A stretch of 64,000 nucleotides of DNA from Taudactylus pleione (taxonomy: Eukaryota; Chordata; Amphibia; Anura; Myobatrachidae): contig JAUIMM010000702.1 in the NCBI GenBank assembly GCA_031769625.1, positions 1 to 64,000 of the forward strand, given 5' to 3'. Positions 20,650 through 33,159 of this stretch are shown one piece after another (the first letter of the stretch is position 1; each line of letters starts with the position of its first letter). The notes beneath the pieces were generated by a model. The model worked only from the letters and a program-made list of their open reading frames with translations, was not told where the DNA came from and made no database searches. Both the position numbers and the translations under genes were made by a program.

Positions 20650-21980
20650 ACTTACCATTCCATGTTTCACGCACAATTTAGCAAAAATGTGTTTGCCATC
20701 ATCAACTCTGCATAGGGCATGCAAAGATCCACCTCCTAAATACAAAATTATGTATTTTAAGGAGCCATATAAGATAAGTTTAGATGCATCTCTAAGGAGG
20801 CATTACTACTTGCTTACCTGCACCTCTCTGCACCTCTGCAATGTGATGTTAGTTTTATATGTACTCAGCTAAATAAGCGCTACAAGTATACATGCACGTG
20901 TGACAATGAACTGACATCCAATTCTAAATCAGGCCATTAGGTAGCATCATATCTTGGTTCAGTCTGAATTTATTTGTTTTAATTGGGAAAGGCTCAGACT
21001 GGTAATGTCACCAAAGGATCCAATAGCTAATTTTCCCATCAGAAATGTTTACAGCTTCTCATCACCATCATTGCACCTGCATTCCAGCATGCAAAAGAGA
21101 TACACCTCCTAACAGGTGTATGCGAGTCTATGTCCATGTCTACTTAAGTCGCAATTACAGGAACACACCCTTATTTTACTTGGCCTACTCAGTCTATCCC
21201 CTGTTCTGCCACTTCAGGCTTAAACAGCCATAAGGACAGCGTAAGGCAAGTGCAATCTGACTGAGCCAGTTTAAACCCTGTGGTTGTGGTAGCAGTATAC
21301 CTGTAAGAATTATGATGTTAGTGTCAGCCATTAGTGTTAGCCTATAGGGATCTTTGGGGGTTGGGCCTTGCTGGTATATTAGGTCTGAAATCCAAAGACT
21401 CCTCCTCTTTTTGTGTTGTGGCGGAAAGAATGGTAGTGTGCTTCTAGTTATACAAATTAGATGAGTGCGCTCTCCTTGATAAATGGTAGGCCAAACCCGT
21501 CCCCTCTGGGAAATGACACAGCCCGGCCGGGCATGCTTTATGCTGGAGAGTTGAACACCAATGGTGATGTGTTTGGTCTGCGTGTGTTTTGTGGGAGTGT
21601 CTGTTCTTTGTTGTCCGCCACCGTACTAACTTTAAGCTCTCAATCAATTTCAATTGCCAACTTCTAATTATCTAATTAGATAGCCCAAATTCAAATTATA
21701 TTAATTATTAATTAATTATTAATAATCTAATGTCAAATAAATTTTACCTTTAATTTTAAATCCAAATTCTGTTGTCCGTGTGTTTATTTTTAGATACGTT
21801 TTTAGCTGTGTTAAGTCTGAAAGGTATAGTGCTCATATCAACCATAGGGAGTTTATGGTAATTTGTGCAAAAACCTTTATATAGAAACACACGTAAGTGA
21901 TTTTTTTTGTATACATCATGTGCAGTATGAAAATGTGTATTTTATGCAAAAAAAACAAACCTGTGTCCACAACTATACAA
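20650..21980. other. No gene seen
   Basis: Mixed AT-rich DNA without recognisable coding or RNA features. A short A/T-only tract (ATTAATTATT repeats) sits near 21695-21730. Confidence 0.4.
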
Positions 21981-22277
21981 GCTCTGGGGGGGAGGGACTC
22001 CAAACCCGTGGCTAATTACCCGGACTAGCCAGTACATTTAGTGGGGTTTACCCAGAAGTGAACTTTTCCTTGCAGCTTCAAGAGATGTAAGGAAAGTCAG
22101 CAAGAAAAGGCACCCACTGGGATTTAATGTGCAGGGAATCAATCGGTTAGCGCACACTGACCCCTGGTTTACCAAGCGGGAAAAAGGTTAATAGCCCTCA
22201 CCCCACATAGCGCTATCAATTAGCTCAGTGGTTTAGTCCACGGCTAATTCAATTCCCCCCTATGTGTGCTACAGAAT

Positions 22278-22322
22278 AGTAAAAGTGATCCGCTGTTAAC
22301 TACACAGCGGATCACTTTTACT
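22278..22322. repeat. Perfect 18-bp inverted repeat (hairpin)
   Basis: AGTAAAAGTGATCCGCTG at 22278-22295 pairs perfectly with its reverse complement at 22305-22322 across a 9-base loop. It lies within a 330-bp block (about 21985-22330) that looks like a short non-autonomous element, although its outer ends are unclear. Confidence 0.8.
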
Positions 22323-22330
22323 GCTTTAAA

Positions 22331-24080
22331 TGGAGACTCCTATAAAAGTTGTTGACTCTAAGGAGGATATGGCATTGTGTTTTATAATCAGCATAATTAC
22401 TGTTTTCAGGAGCATCACCTCAATCATCTTCTTCTTTGGGGCTATTATCTCCTACCAGGTTTTACCCATTACTGTTGTAACTTAATTTCACATTTTTATG
22501 TTTTTAACATTGTTACTAGTTAAGAAACATCAGCTAAGAAAACTATTGCAACAGGCTATTGTACTAATCAGAGGAAACTTACTAAACCATAAATAATTAT
22601 AATATCTAGTTACTTGTGTTGTTGATATATCATCATCCATGGTTACGTTGCTAAAGTCCAACTGAAGAACAAAGCAGTTTAACCATGCTCTCATTTACCT
22701 TGGCAGACCTTGTTTTGTGCTAACCGCACACATTTATTTAGATATTTTAAAAGCAGAAATATAATTAGTTACTTCCATGTGTCAACTAAGCTTTAAAACA
22801 AGTATTCCAATAAGGCGGATATCTTAGTACATTTTCACAAGGGGAATTGCCTTTTAACATTTTATTTCTATTAATGCATTTCCCATCTGTATCTGACGCA
22901 GGTAAACTGATATGTTGTAATTGCCTAGTGCAGATTTGTACTGTAGCTGTCATGCCATTGTGAATGAGATGTCGCTTCTGCTTAACTGTTTCCTCCAAGT
23001 TAGCTGAGCCTTGACTGTTGTGGTCTCCAGCAAAAAGGATGCTGGATCATCACACTGCGATTTTATACACTGAAATATGAAATAAAATTAGTTACAAGTA
23101 ATTGAAGGGCACTCAGTACAGTAGCTTCAGTAGGTCAGCGATCACTCACCCATTAAATCACAGCATTCCTTCCAGGGAAGCACAAGGGCTGGAAAATTTT
23201 GCCAGTGGCCTTGATCCAAGTCAGCTCCGCTGGATGACACAAGTTGAAATGTTGCGTAAATGACTAGAGATCTCTGTGGTATATTTTCCCTTATTTCCAT
23301 GGATCATATTGGTCTTCTGGCCCCACTGTTGATTTAGTTTCATAGCAAGACCAGCATAGACAGAAATACCCTAAAGTGTATTTACAAGCTTTATGCAACT
23401 TTTTCAAAAGTCATATTTTAAATATTGCATTCATATAACATTTTCAGATTGCTTGGCCTGCTGAGTGTTATCCTATTGTTTTTAGCTCACATATATTTTA
23501 GGTAACAAGTAGATATTACGTATCAGGCATTTTGTCCTTTTATGCTTTATTAGTTAGTTCACTTGGAAGAACAAATACTTATGGACATTTATAAAATGTA
23601 AAGGGCTTTATACAGGAATTCTTACCACTGATCTGCACAATTTAACGATTTAACTTTAAAAGATAACAACTACTATTTTTTTTCTAAATTAATTACAATT
23701 GCAAAACAAACTTTATTAGTCCTTGTTTTATATATACGATAGAAGCAGTTTTAATTGAAACTGTGAATCTTTTTGAATCCGTCTCTACCAGCTTTACACA
23801 TCTTGACACTGCATTTTTCTTTGCAATATAACTTTGAGTTGCATCAGATTGGATCCAACGTACAGTATTCTTGATAGGAATGAGGTCTGTGTTTTGACTG
23901 TACCATTCCAAGACATTTTTGTATAAAAAAAACGCTCCAATGTTGCTTTGGTTTTATGCTTTTTGATCTTGTCCTGCTAGAATATAAATAGTCCATGAAG
24001 CAAAGGATCATTGTGTTCCTGACACCATGTTTCATGATAGGGTAGGTGTTCTAGGGATGATGCTGTCTCCATCAGACATA
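22331..24080. other. No gene seen
   Basis: AT-rich non-coding DNA. Frames on the minus strand near 22786-22998 and 23693-24035 show no family resemblance and have ordinary AT-rich composition, so I do not call them. Confidence 0.4.
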
Positions 24081-24081
24081 G

Positions 24082-24505
24082 TGGGAAGCAGTCAGGAAGC
24101 CGGCGGACACAATGCCGACCGCCCGCTTCCCGACTGTTGAATCCCAGCAAGGGTTAAATGACAGGCGTCGAAATCCCGATGCCTGTCATTTTACCTATGC
24201 CGGGAGACCGGCGCCCGGCATCCCGATCGAAGGGGAGAAGGGTTAGGGCTCCCGGGGGGGACTTAGGGTTAGGCACCCCCCCGGGAGTTTAGGGTTAGGC
24301 TAGGGGAAGGGGGGGTTAGGGTTAGGCACCCCCAGGGGGAGGTTAAGGTTAGGCACCCCCCCGGGGGAATTAGGTTTAGACGGAGGGGAAGGGGGGGTGA
24401 GGATTAGGCATTTAGAGGGGGGATTAGGGTTAGGCTCTGGGGGGGGGGGTAAGGGTTAGGCACCCTAAAGGAGAGTTAGGGTTAGGGGAGGGAATTAGAT
24501 TAGTT
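24082..24505 (-). repeat. Telomere-hexamer-rich interspersed element (copy 2, inverted)
   Basis: This is the reverse-complement relative of 19335-19785: the hairpin part comes first (CAGTCAGGAAGCC...CTTCCCGACTG, then AAATGACAGGCGTCG with its near complement), followed by G-rich units carrying GGTTAGG and TTAGGGTTAGG. The two copies face each other about 4.3 kb apart. Confidence 0.65.
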
Positions 24506-25196
24506 CTACTTACCTCTCTAGACGATCAGGATCTCCTCCTGTGTCAGGCAGCTGCTGGCGGCGGTAAATCATACTGTTTCCCCTGATTCTGAGTCACATG
24601 GATCTCTCTACACAGACGCACATACGCAGAAGCAAATTTATGCATCTTTGCATATGTCCGTCCTATTCTGAATGAACTTGACTGGATCTGTCTTTCCGTG
24701 AAATAGTGGATTTAGGGAAGTGAATTGGGCGGTGACAATGGGATCACACAGAATTGCCCTGACTTGTATGAGTATCATGGGAGTATCGTGAGCATGAATC
24801 CAAAGCTCTGTGCGATTCTGGGCTGTGCATATGGAGAAGGGAAGCCTGTTTCTGACGGTTCTCTTGCACATAGCATGAGGCTGGTCCCAATGATGACGGT
24901 TGCTGTAGCCAGTGTAAAACCAATGGTGGGCACTGGTTTCCACTTGCACATGCACAAACCCCAAATTAGTTGAACAGTTTCTCACATTAGCATTAGGTAA
25001 TAAATGAGGATTCCATGTCTGCAGTACAGCCACTTTGTGTGTAACTCAGCAACAGCCCCTGTGCACATTTCTCTAAAGGTTTGATGAACATCTGCAGAAG
25101 TAATGAATGGGCACAATGCATTATATTTCAATAGTGTAATCATACACAATGTAATCAGCAATTTATGCTTGTGCATAATATGCCCTTTAGATGCTT
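24506..25196. other. No gene seen
   Basis: Non-coding sequence between a hexamer-rich element and a terminal-inverted-repeat element. The overlapping frames at 24638-25033 have no recognisable motif. Confidence 0.35.
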
Positions 25197-26622
25197 AAGG
25201 GCATATTTATCAATATTTGGTGTTTTCACAACTTTTTCACATTATTTTTGTATCATTTAAATGTATTAAAGGGTTTTTGTAGCAGTTTTTGCAAGAAACT
25301 ACTCCAAGCCTTTTAATTTGCATTATTTTTTATTAAGCAGATCGCATTTGCCATACTAATAATGGGAAATGTGATCTGTTTCCTAATCACTAGAAGAAAT
25401 TGTAAAAGAAAACCGAGTGGGAGCTCTGCAATAATAATGCTATGGAGTGTGGAGATGGCGTTATGCAGGATTCCCCCACATTTCACCTACTCTACTTTTC
25501 TCTGCCAGCAGACAGGGAAAGCAAAGCCCGGAGCAGGCTTCTGTTTTCAGCCATATGTGTCTGACAGACCACAGGCTGATCACTGTCAAAATAAATAGTT
25601 AAAATAGAAAATAAAGCAAATAAAGCTTACCTGCACCCAGGTCTGTGCAACCTCAGCTGACAGGCCTGCTGGGACTTTAACCACATCTCAGCCGGCTACT
25701 GCACAGATCAGCTGACCAAGGCCCTCATTCAGAGCCGTACGCTCTGAGCAGAGCGCACGCTCTGAATGAGGGCCGGCCTCCATGAAAATGGAGCGTCCTT
25801 CTGGACGCTCGTATAGCTGTGGGTCACCACCCACAGGCTATACGAGCGTGCATTTTGATGGCCGCGATGGTCGAGACCATCGCGACCATCGAAATTGCGA
25901 GCCGGAGCCTGCGGTTGAGGTGGCAGCAGAAGGGTAGCTGGCGGTGCATGTGCATCACAGTCTCAGGGTATTTTTGGTGAAAAATACCCTGAGAAGTGCT
26001 TGGAGGGGATTTGCTGCTGGCGAGTGCTCGCTCTGAATCAGGGCGTGTTTTTTTTTTTCCCCAGCCCACTCGCAAAGCTGTGGGTGACCACTCACAGCTT
26101 GAGCGAGCGGCCAGGAGACCGTTGCGATTATCGCGACCATCGGGCTTGCGACGAGACCCTGTGGTAGGGTCTCGGCTCCCGCAAGCCCGAGTGGACTTCC
26201 TGCTCTAATAGAGCAGGAAGTCCACTACTGACATCACAAGTGATATCAGTGGTGCCGCCCACAAATGCCAGGCGTTCCTAAGGGAACTCCTGCATTTGTG
26301 CAGCCACCCCCCCTCCCCGCCTACAAAACGGGGTGAGCTGTCACTCACCATCGACAACCGCCCCGTCTTGTAGGGAGACCCGTAGCGATTGATCTGCAGT
26401 CGTTGGACGGGTCTCGCACATGCGCTCGCCGGAGGTGGCGCATGCGCAGTGGGTTAACATCGAGCCGCTTGCGAGTGCTGTGCGCTTGCGAGCGGCTCTG
26501 AATCAGCCCCAGAGCTTTCTTCTAATCTCTGTCCTTGCATGTAATATTTGATACATCCCTGCGTTATATATTCAAATATCACATTGCTAATTTGGCCAAA
26601 TTTGATTATAAATATGCCCCTT
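25197..26622. mobile_element. TAAGGGCATATTTAT-ended element, split by a multi-hairpin element
   Basis: TAAGGGCATATTTAT at 25197 is matched by an inverted ATAAATATGCCCCTTA at about 26607-26622. The inner part is unique-looking, and the multi-hairpin element at 25720-26509 lies inside it. If right, the original element was about 640 bp. Confidence 0.45.
25720..26509 (-). mobile_element. Multi-hairpin non-autonomous element (copy at 26 kb)
   Basis: The element opens with a perfect hairpin (GGCCCTCATTCAGAGC pairing with GCTCTGAATGAGGGCC, 25720-25775) and ends GGCTCTGAATCAGCCCC. Between them perfect or near-perfect hairpins follow each other: GCGATGGTC/GACCATCGC near 25864-25884, AGGGTATTTTT/AAAAATACCCT at 25965-25993, a nested stem with GGGCTTGCG outside and GAGACCCT/AGGGTCTC inside (26142-26189), and AGTGGACTTCCTGCTCT (26190-26206) with its complement (26210-26226). 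It is the reverse orientation of the copies at 41628 and 53176. No coding capacity. Confidence 0.7.
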
Positions 26623-26629
26623 AGGGCCA

Positions 26630-26797
26630 TATGTACTAAGCTCTGGAAAGTGATAAAATGGAGATTGATAAGCTACCAACCAATCAGCTCCTAACTGTCA
26701 TTTTTCAAACACAGCCTGTAACATGACAGTTAGGAGCTGAGTGGCTGCCAATTTATCACTCTCCATTTTATCACTTTTCAGAGCTTAGTACATCTTT
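26630..26797. mobile_element. Palindromic short element (MITE-like)
   Basis: The whole element folds on itself: ATGTACTAAGCTCTGGAAAGTG near its start pairs with CACTTTTCAGAGCTTAGTAC near its end, and CAGCTCCTAACTGTCA in the middle pairs with TGACAGTTAGGAGCTG. A related but diverged palindrome is at 39826-39997. Confidence 0.65.
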
Positions 26798-27134
26798 AGT
26801 GTTTACATAGTAACTAAATTGTTTGGAGAGAAGTTGAAACATCAATAACTGTGTCACGCTTTGGCCCTTAAAATCCACTTTCTTACCTCTCGGTGACTGT
26901 CCAGGCTAGCACTGAGGTCCACTTGCGCTGTGCGTCGCTCCCGGAAATCACAGAGGTCCGCTCACACTGCACATCTCTCCCGACTGGTGCTGAGGTCTGT
27001 CTGTGCTGTGAATTTTCACTATCATGTCCCTGGTCCCTTGTCCCCGCAGCCTCTTTGCCCTCTATCACCTACTCTTCCTTTTCTAATTTCCCTTATGTCC
27101 CATTACCTTCTCATTTCCCCCATTTACTGACTAT

Positions 27135-27693
27135 GGGCCTGATTCAGAGAAGGTTGGTAATGCAGCTGGTATCGCAATAGCGGTTGTAGGAATATGCAGA
27201 TGCTAATCTCAGCCTTCCCTTTGTGCTCAAAAGTGCGATGGAGTGTGCAAGCACTGTGACGCCCACTTTCAGGCTCCGTGGTCTATGCATTTGCTATTGA
27301 GATTGTAAACACTCCAACATCGACGCAACATCGGTCACACCGTCAACATTTGCAGTAGCCTAGGGTCTACTCTAACTACTCTCCTCAAATGCAACTAATC
27401 ATGGCCTGTGAAGCAGTGGATTTGTGATTGGGAATGCAGCAGCGTTCCCAGACATGCCCATAACACGCCCATGAATTGGCCTCTTTTTGCGATCACTTTA
27501 GGTCACCTCCCAGTCTCCAACCTGAAACGTCCAGGGATTGCAAACCCCTTCTCAAGATCTATACGCAATTGCAAATGGCATAGGACACTTGGTTTCACAG
27601 AAAGAGATTTCTGGACCATTCACACATGCGCAGTAGCAAATCATCACTCAACTGTGTAAACATCGGCACTGCATCCATCTCTGAATCAGGCCC
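27135..27693. mobile_element. GGGCCTGATTCAG-ended element with TAT duplication
   Basis: Starts GGGCCTGATTCAGAGA and ends TCTCTGAATCAGGCCC; flanked by TAT on both sides (27132-27134, 27694-27696). A 3-bp target duplication fits the PIF/Harbinger superfamily. No transposase frame. 559 bp. Confidence 0.65.
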
Positions 27694-28068
27694 TATGTTC
27701 TAAAATCGTCATTGTTCTATATGATGGTTATATTTAAAGGGTTTGCCAGGTCCATTGGGGTTGTGTATTTTATTTTAGGCTCTTTGGCATTTTCTCTCTT
27801 CAGTAGTTATTGTTTGTGCATAGCTTTATCTACAATCAATCTCTCCTTTGGAAGCTAGAAATTAAATACCTGGACTCCTGCTTATATGCTACCACAAATG
27901 TTTCTATTTTTCTATGCTTGTATACAACAGTAGATGGGTCCTGGATCGGTTTGGTATGGGAGGTGGACATTCACTATCCTCCTGTAGTGTACGACCCTCA
28001 CCAGCCTAACTATTTAACATTTACAATAAGGGCCTAACAATAGTAACTGACCCTTGTGTAACAGCAAT

Positions 28069-28477
28069 GGGCCTGATTCAGATTAGTATGTAAACCCAAT
28101 GGTTTATGTACTAATCTGATTGTTTGGGGTCTATGGATGCGTCCAATACGCAGAATGATTGACATGCTGCAGCGTTTGGGGGGGAGTGGGGGCATGCATG
28201 GGCTGTCCTCCCGGAAACAGGGGTGTTCGCCCCTGTTTTCTGAGAGTGCCGAGGTCAGGGTCTGTGACGGTGGACGCATATTTCCTGGCCTGGCAAGCTA
28301 CCAGCCAAAGTAAGTTGAAGCCGATGGTCGCGATGGTGATCTGATACAGCACCTAGGGACGCTGCACTCAGAGCACAATTGCTTTCAGGAGGTGTCTGCT
28401 TCCTATAGATGCCTCCTGCAGCATTTACATTTTGCTGGATGGTACTGCACAATACCGTCTACATCTGAATCAGGCCC
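28069..28477. mobile_element. GGGCCTGATTCAG-ended element with AAT duplication
   Basis: Starts GGGCCTGATTCAGAT and ends ATCTGAATCAGGCCC, flanked by AAT (28066-28068, 28478-28480). Internal hairpin-forming strings (GAAACAGGGGTGTTCGCCCC and GATGGTCGCGATGGT) link it with the element at 55550 and loosely with the multi-hairpin family. 409 bp, non-coding. Confidence 0.65.
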
Positions 28478-29982
28478 AATGATAACAACAATAACTACAG
28501 GCTGGGTGTAGTGTAGTAACTTACGAATAACAATCACTCTACCACTATACTCCCCAACAACACAGGTATGACAATGCAGTGAGAAACAAATAATATAAAT
28601 TGAAATTGGGCAATTATGCCACTAGTCTACCTTTCATGGGGGCATGACTATGGTAACAATTATTGTCCTGAACACTAGGGGTCGCTGTGCTTGTATAATA
28701 ATGGGGTTACCTCATATATGCCTCTAAGTCTAATGTCTACTACCCACCTACATGAGGGTCTAATTAAACTAGGGTGTTTATGCCTATTTACACAGGGTCT
28801 AGCAGCACCGTAACAGGACAGCAGTGTGCCCTGTGCTGCACTACCGCCTGTCTCGCTCCCCCCGACCCCATCTCCCCCTGAGTGCATACCTTTTTCAGCC
28901 AGGAGATGGGTGGAGGGTGGGGACCTTCATCTGCGTTGCTCTGCAAGCGCCACGCAGCACTGCAGGAGGTCTCTTCATGCAGACCTCTGGAGCTGGGCAG
29001 TTTGCGGTTGGAGGATTCCGCCCTGTGCTGAGGCACCGGCCGCACCACTACCCTCCCTATGGCCCTGGGGTCTATAATGTACTATAATAAGGTACTGATG
29101 CCCTAACTAAACTAAAAGGGCATGTGCTTAGTGCACGGGTATCAAAGTGGCAACACCTTACCTCTTCTGGTCAACCTTGGCAAGCACAGAGGAGTTATTT
29201 TACATGGGATGACCTTTTATCTGTGTTTTCCAACAGGGGCGCTCTATGCTTTTTTCTGCTTCTCAACTTAACAAGCACAGGATAGTCTCTTGATATTGAA
29301 GTATAGTGATCCTAATGTTTGCCCAGCGAGCAAAGATGCAAGTGTTCTTCTGGAGCTCTTTCCCACTCAGACGTCACTGGGTTGATTAATCCCTGCCAGA
29401 GGGAGGGGGTGAAGCTATCATACAGCAAGTTGTGATTGAATTGCTATTGGTGGTAAATTCAAATTGCTGCAAGCTGATTGGCTGGGTCTGAATATTTGCA
29501 TATTCCAGCCCACCAACGCTAAGGAGCAGAAGATACTTACCCGGCTGCTCCGATCCTATGCTGACCAGATGAGTCTCCTCCAACCCCTGGAGAAATCCAT
29601 TCTCTCTGGTCCCCTCTTCTTCCAGCACTGGACTGTATTCTTTTGGTCCAGTGCTTATCTCTTCTGTGTCCCACACCAAGCTCAGAGTCGGCACTGGGCA
29701 CATTGCAACAGTGGTAATATGGCAAATGTAACTGAATGGGCAGAAACTGCCTAGCCCCCGAAGCTTTAGGGACTTTCATATGTTTACATGAATTTTAGTC
29801 CTAATTCTAGACACTTTTTAACAAAACGCCTATACCCTCTGTATTCACCACTTCTCCCATCTCTCACACACACAGTGAACACATGGGACACACAGATAGG
29901 CACCCCCCCCCCCCTCACACACACAGGACAAACATTTTTTTTAAAGTAACTCTAAAACAGGAGCTAAATATGGAGTTGTAGG
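28478..29982. other. No gene seen
   Basis: Non-coding sequence. The overlapping frames at 28675-29087 and 29386-29779 have no recognisable domains. A C run and CA-rich tract lie near 29900-29935. Confidence 0.4.
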
Positions 29983-30681
29983 TGTCAGAACTTGATTGGA
30001 GTTTGGATCCGGAGTGGACACAGGAGTAGTACGTGGGGCCGTTTGCTGGTATTGAAAAGATGCCGGCCTTAATGGGGTGTGTTTCATGAATGGAAGCAGG
30101 TGCAGGAGGTACAAACTGTGGCAACCGAGGAAGGCAAGGTATGTCGGACACTGGAGCCGGAACTGGAGGCGTCCAAGGACACAGAACCCTCAGGGACAGC
30201 AGGACCCTCTATAGGGCAGGCGACTGGAGCATGCAATCCGGACAGGAGTCAGAGGTGGAACGAGCTGGAACACGGACTGAGAGTTAGCAGGCTCACCACG
30301 ACAGACTGCAGCAATACAAACAAGGGAGCTCAGGAACTAGCACACAGCTAAGCTGTGTAAAACATTGCACTGGCAACTAAAGAGCCTCTTGACAACTCTT
30401 TAATACCCTCAGGTAGTGCAGGATAGGTTGCTAGCCCTCCAGCCTAAGCTGTAAGCTGATTGGTCCAATTTAGACATGTGACCTGGATCCAAGATGGCGA
30501 CGCCCAGTAGTCAGCAGCACTGCTCAGGAATGCACAGCCTGCTGTTCAGCCAGCCACTACACCCGATCTCCAGGATCAGGATCACCTCCAGAAGCCAGGA
30601 TACCTGCAGGAAGGACCATGCCAGAGCGCCCCGAGAGGTAAGGTTCACGCCGCTCATGAACCTGTGGTCCTGGTCGTGACA
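29983..30681 (+). mobile_element. Solo LTR with 5-bp target duplication
   Basis: The segment starts TGTCAGAACTTG and ends GGTCGTGACA and is flanked by GTAGG on both sides (29978-29982 and 30682-30686). TG...CA ends plus a 5-bp duplication identify an LTR element footprint. At 699 bp with no internal region it is a solo LTR, expected after recombination between two LTRs. Orientation is assumed. Confidence 0.8.
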
Positions 30682-30834
30682 GTAGGTTCTACAACCTTCT
30701 GTGAAGGTGTTTTGGCAAGAATTGGGGAATGTCCCACAATTAAACTATGGTTATTTGCTCACTCTGCATTATTGCTAAATTAGCTTTCCAAAGACAAGCA
30801 TAAATACTCCTTTCTCTCTGCAAGTTGCTGTTAT

Positions 30835-33130
30835 CTATCATTTTTCTGCCCAGATCCCTCACTTCCTATCCTCAGACATCTCCACCATCATTATGGGTGA
30901 TTTCAATATCCAAATTGACAGTCCATAATCTCCTCACTCCTCCAAACTACTCTCTTTAACCTCCTCTCTTGGCCTCTCCCAATGGACTGACTCCTTTGCT
31001 CATCAGGATGGCCACTGCCTTGATCTTGTATTTACCAGACTATTCTCAGTTTCTGATTTCACTAATGCTCCTTTCCCTCTCTCAGATCACAACCAACCAC
31101 CTGCACACTCTCCTGCATTACATCAACCTCAATGTCATTAAAATCAACCAAGCCTCTTCAAACCTGAAGAAATATTTATTAATTAATTTCCAACAAATAT
31201 CCACCTCTCTACAACAACTGCTCTCACCAATTTCTACATTCACTTCTCCTGAGACTGCTGCATCGCAACTGAACCAGATTCTAGAAAAAGCCCTCAATGA
31301 AGTAGCTCCAGCTACCCATCACACTCCATGTAGACTTAGAAGTCAACTGTGCATTCTAAATTAACAAGGCATCTACAAAAACTCTCAAGTAAAAGTAGAA
31401 TGTCAGTGGCATAAGGCTCGTACTCCAAGTGACTTCCTTACATAGAAGACTATATACAACTCTTACCGTAATGCTCTGGATGCTGCCAAACAAACTTATT
31501 TCCAATCTCTAATCTCTGCTCAAGCCTCTAACACCAAGCGACTTTTTAATAAATTTAAATAGCTTCTTACCCTTCCCTCACCCAACCCACCTGCTACTAT
31601 CTGTGCACAAGATCTTGCTTCCTATTTCAAGGACAAGATTGATAAGATCCAAAATGAAATGGTATGCTCTTCCTCAGCCAGTGACCTGCTGAATTCCCTA
31701 TCTTAACCCTCTGGCACATTCTCTTCATTTGACCCCACAAACGAAGATGAAGGATCTACACTATTCTCATCCTCCTACTCTACTACCTCTCTTCTTGATT
31801 CTATACCCTCACAAATCAGTAAAGCTCTGTCTCCTGTGCTCATCCCAATCCTAACTAAAATCTGTAATCACTCTCTCTCTACATCTTTCCATCTCTGTTC
31901 AAGCATGCAGTGATTACTCCCATTCTGAAGAAACAAAACTTGGACCCTAACATTACTAACATTACTCTCTAATTACCGTCCCAGCTCCCATGCCCCTCCA
32001 AGTTACTTGAGAGACTTGTCTGCACCCGTCTCACACACTTTCTTAACTCACACAACTTATTGCACCCACTTCAGTCTGGCTTTCGTTCCCAACACTCCAC
32101 AAAGACAGCACTGATTAAGGTAGTGTATGATCTGGTCACTGCTAAGGCTAAAGGCCATTACTTGCTTCTCATTCTTCTAGATCTCACTGCTGCTTTTGAC
32201 ACTGTTGGCCACTCTCTTCTCTTAGAAACACTACAATCACTAGGTCTTAAGGACACAGCTCTTTCTTGGTTCTCGTCCTACCTATCTATTCGCTCTTTCA
32301 CTGGTCTTTTTTCTGATTCTGCCTCCTCTTTGCCACCTCTATCAGTTGGAGTACCGCAAGGCTCAGTCTTAGGTCCTCTGCTTTTCTCAATCTATACCAC
32401 CTTTCTTGGCAAACTAATCAGCTCTTTTGGATTTCAGTATCATCTGTATGTGGATGATACTCAATCTACCTATCCTCCCCAGATTTGTCACCATCTGTAT
32501 TGGTCTCTGTCACAGAATGTCTTTCTGCCATTTCATCTTGGATGTCATTTCGCCACCTCAAACTTAAGATATCTAAAACAGAATTCATTATATTTCCACC
32601 AGCAACAGTTCCCCACATTCAATCTGTCTCAAAATCATGTTACATACATCTGAAAAACATATCCAAAATTCACACAAGACACTGCAAAAACTTTAATCCA
32701 TGACTCATTATTTCCTGCATTGACTATTGCAATAGTCTCCTTACTGGTCTTCCCAATAACAGGCTCTCGCAATTACAATCTATTATGAATGCAGCTGCGA
32801 GGCTGATCTTCCTTGTCAAATATTCATTGTCTGCTGCTCCGCTGTCATTACCTCCATTGGTTGCTAGTTTTCTACCATATTCACACTCATCTAAAAATAT
32901 CTCCCAAAATATCTCCCAACCCGTCCTCTCCACTCAGCACAAGATCAGCTCTCATGCCACACATTACTTGCTCCCATTCATGATTACAGGAGTTTTTTTG
33001 GGCTGCACCCACTCTGTGGAATGCCCTACCACGCACAATAAGACTGTCATCTAGTCTCCAAACCTTCAAGCGTTCTCTGAAAACTCACCTCTTCAGACAA
33101 GCTGATCAGATTCCAGAACTGCCCACATAT
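30835..33130 (+). pseudogene. Decayed L2/CR1-type LINE ORF2 (endonuclease and reverse transcriptase)
   Basis: Broken reading frames collectively match a non-LTR retrotransposon polyprotein. The endonuclease part shows MGDFNIQID (about 30892-30918) and a terminal SDH-type motif (about 31080-31090). The reverse transcriptase is best kept at 32060-32653: [11 protein letters not shown] (motif A), [16 protein letters not shown] (palm/thumb motif) and YVDDTQ in place of the usual YADD. Downstream, DYCNSLLTGLPNNRLSQLQ and MNAAARLIF (about 32720-32815) and a SLWNALP-like segment near 33005-33030 complete the C-terminus. Several stops and frameshifts (for example near 30928 and 31700) make it inactive. 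Clade call (L2 over CR1) rests on the motif wording. Confidence 0.85.
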
Positions 33131-33159
33131 CCTTCATAGCTTCCATATGTAATTACATC

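Noticed and set aside
24638..25033. 131-residue minus-strand frame as a gene
   Set aside because: No domain, no promoter or splice context, and an overlapping frame of similar size on the other strand.
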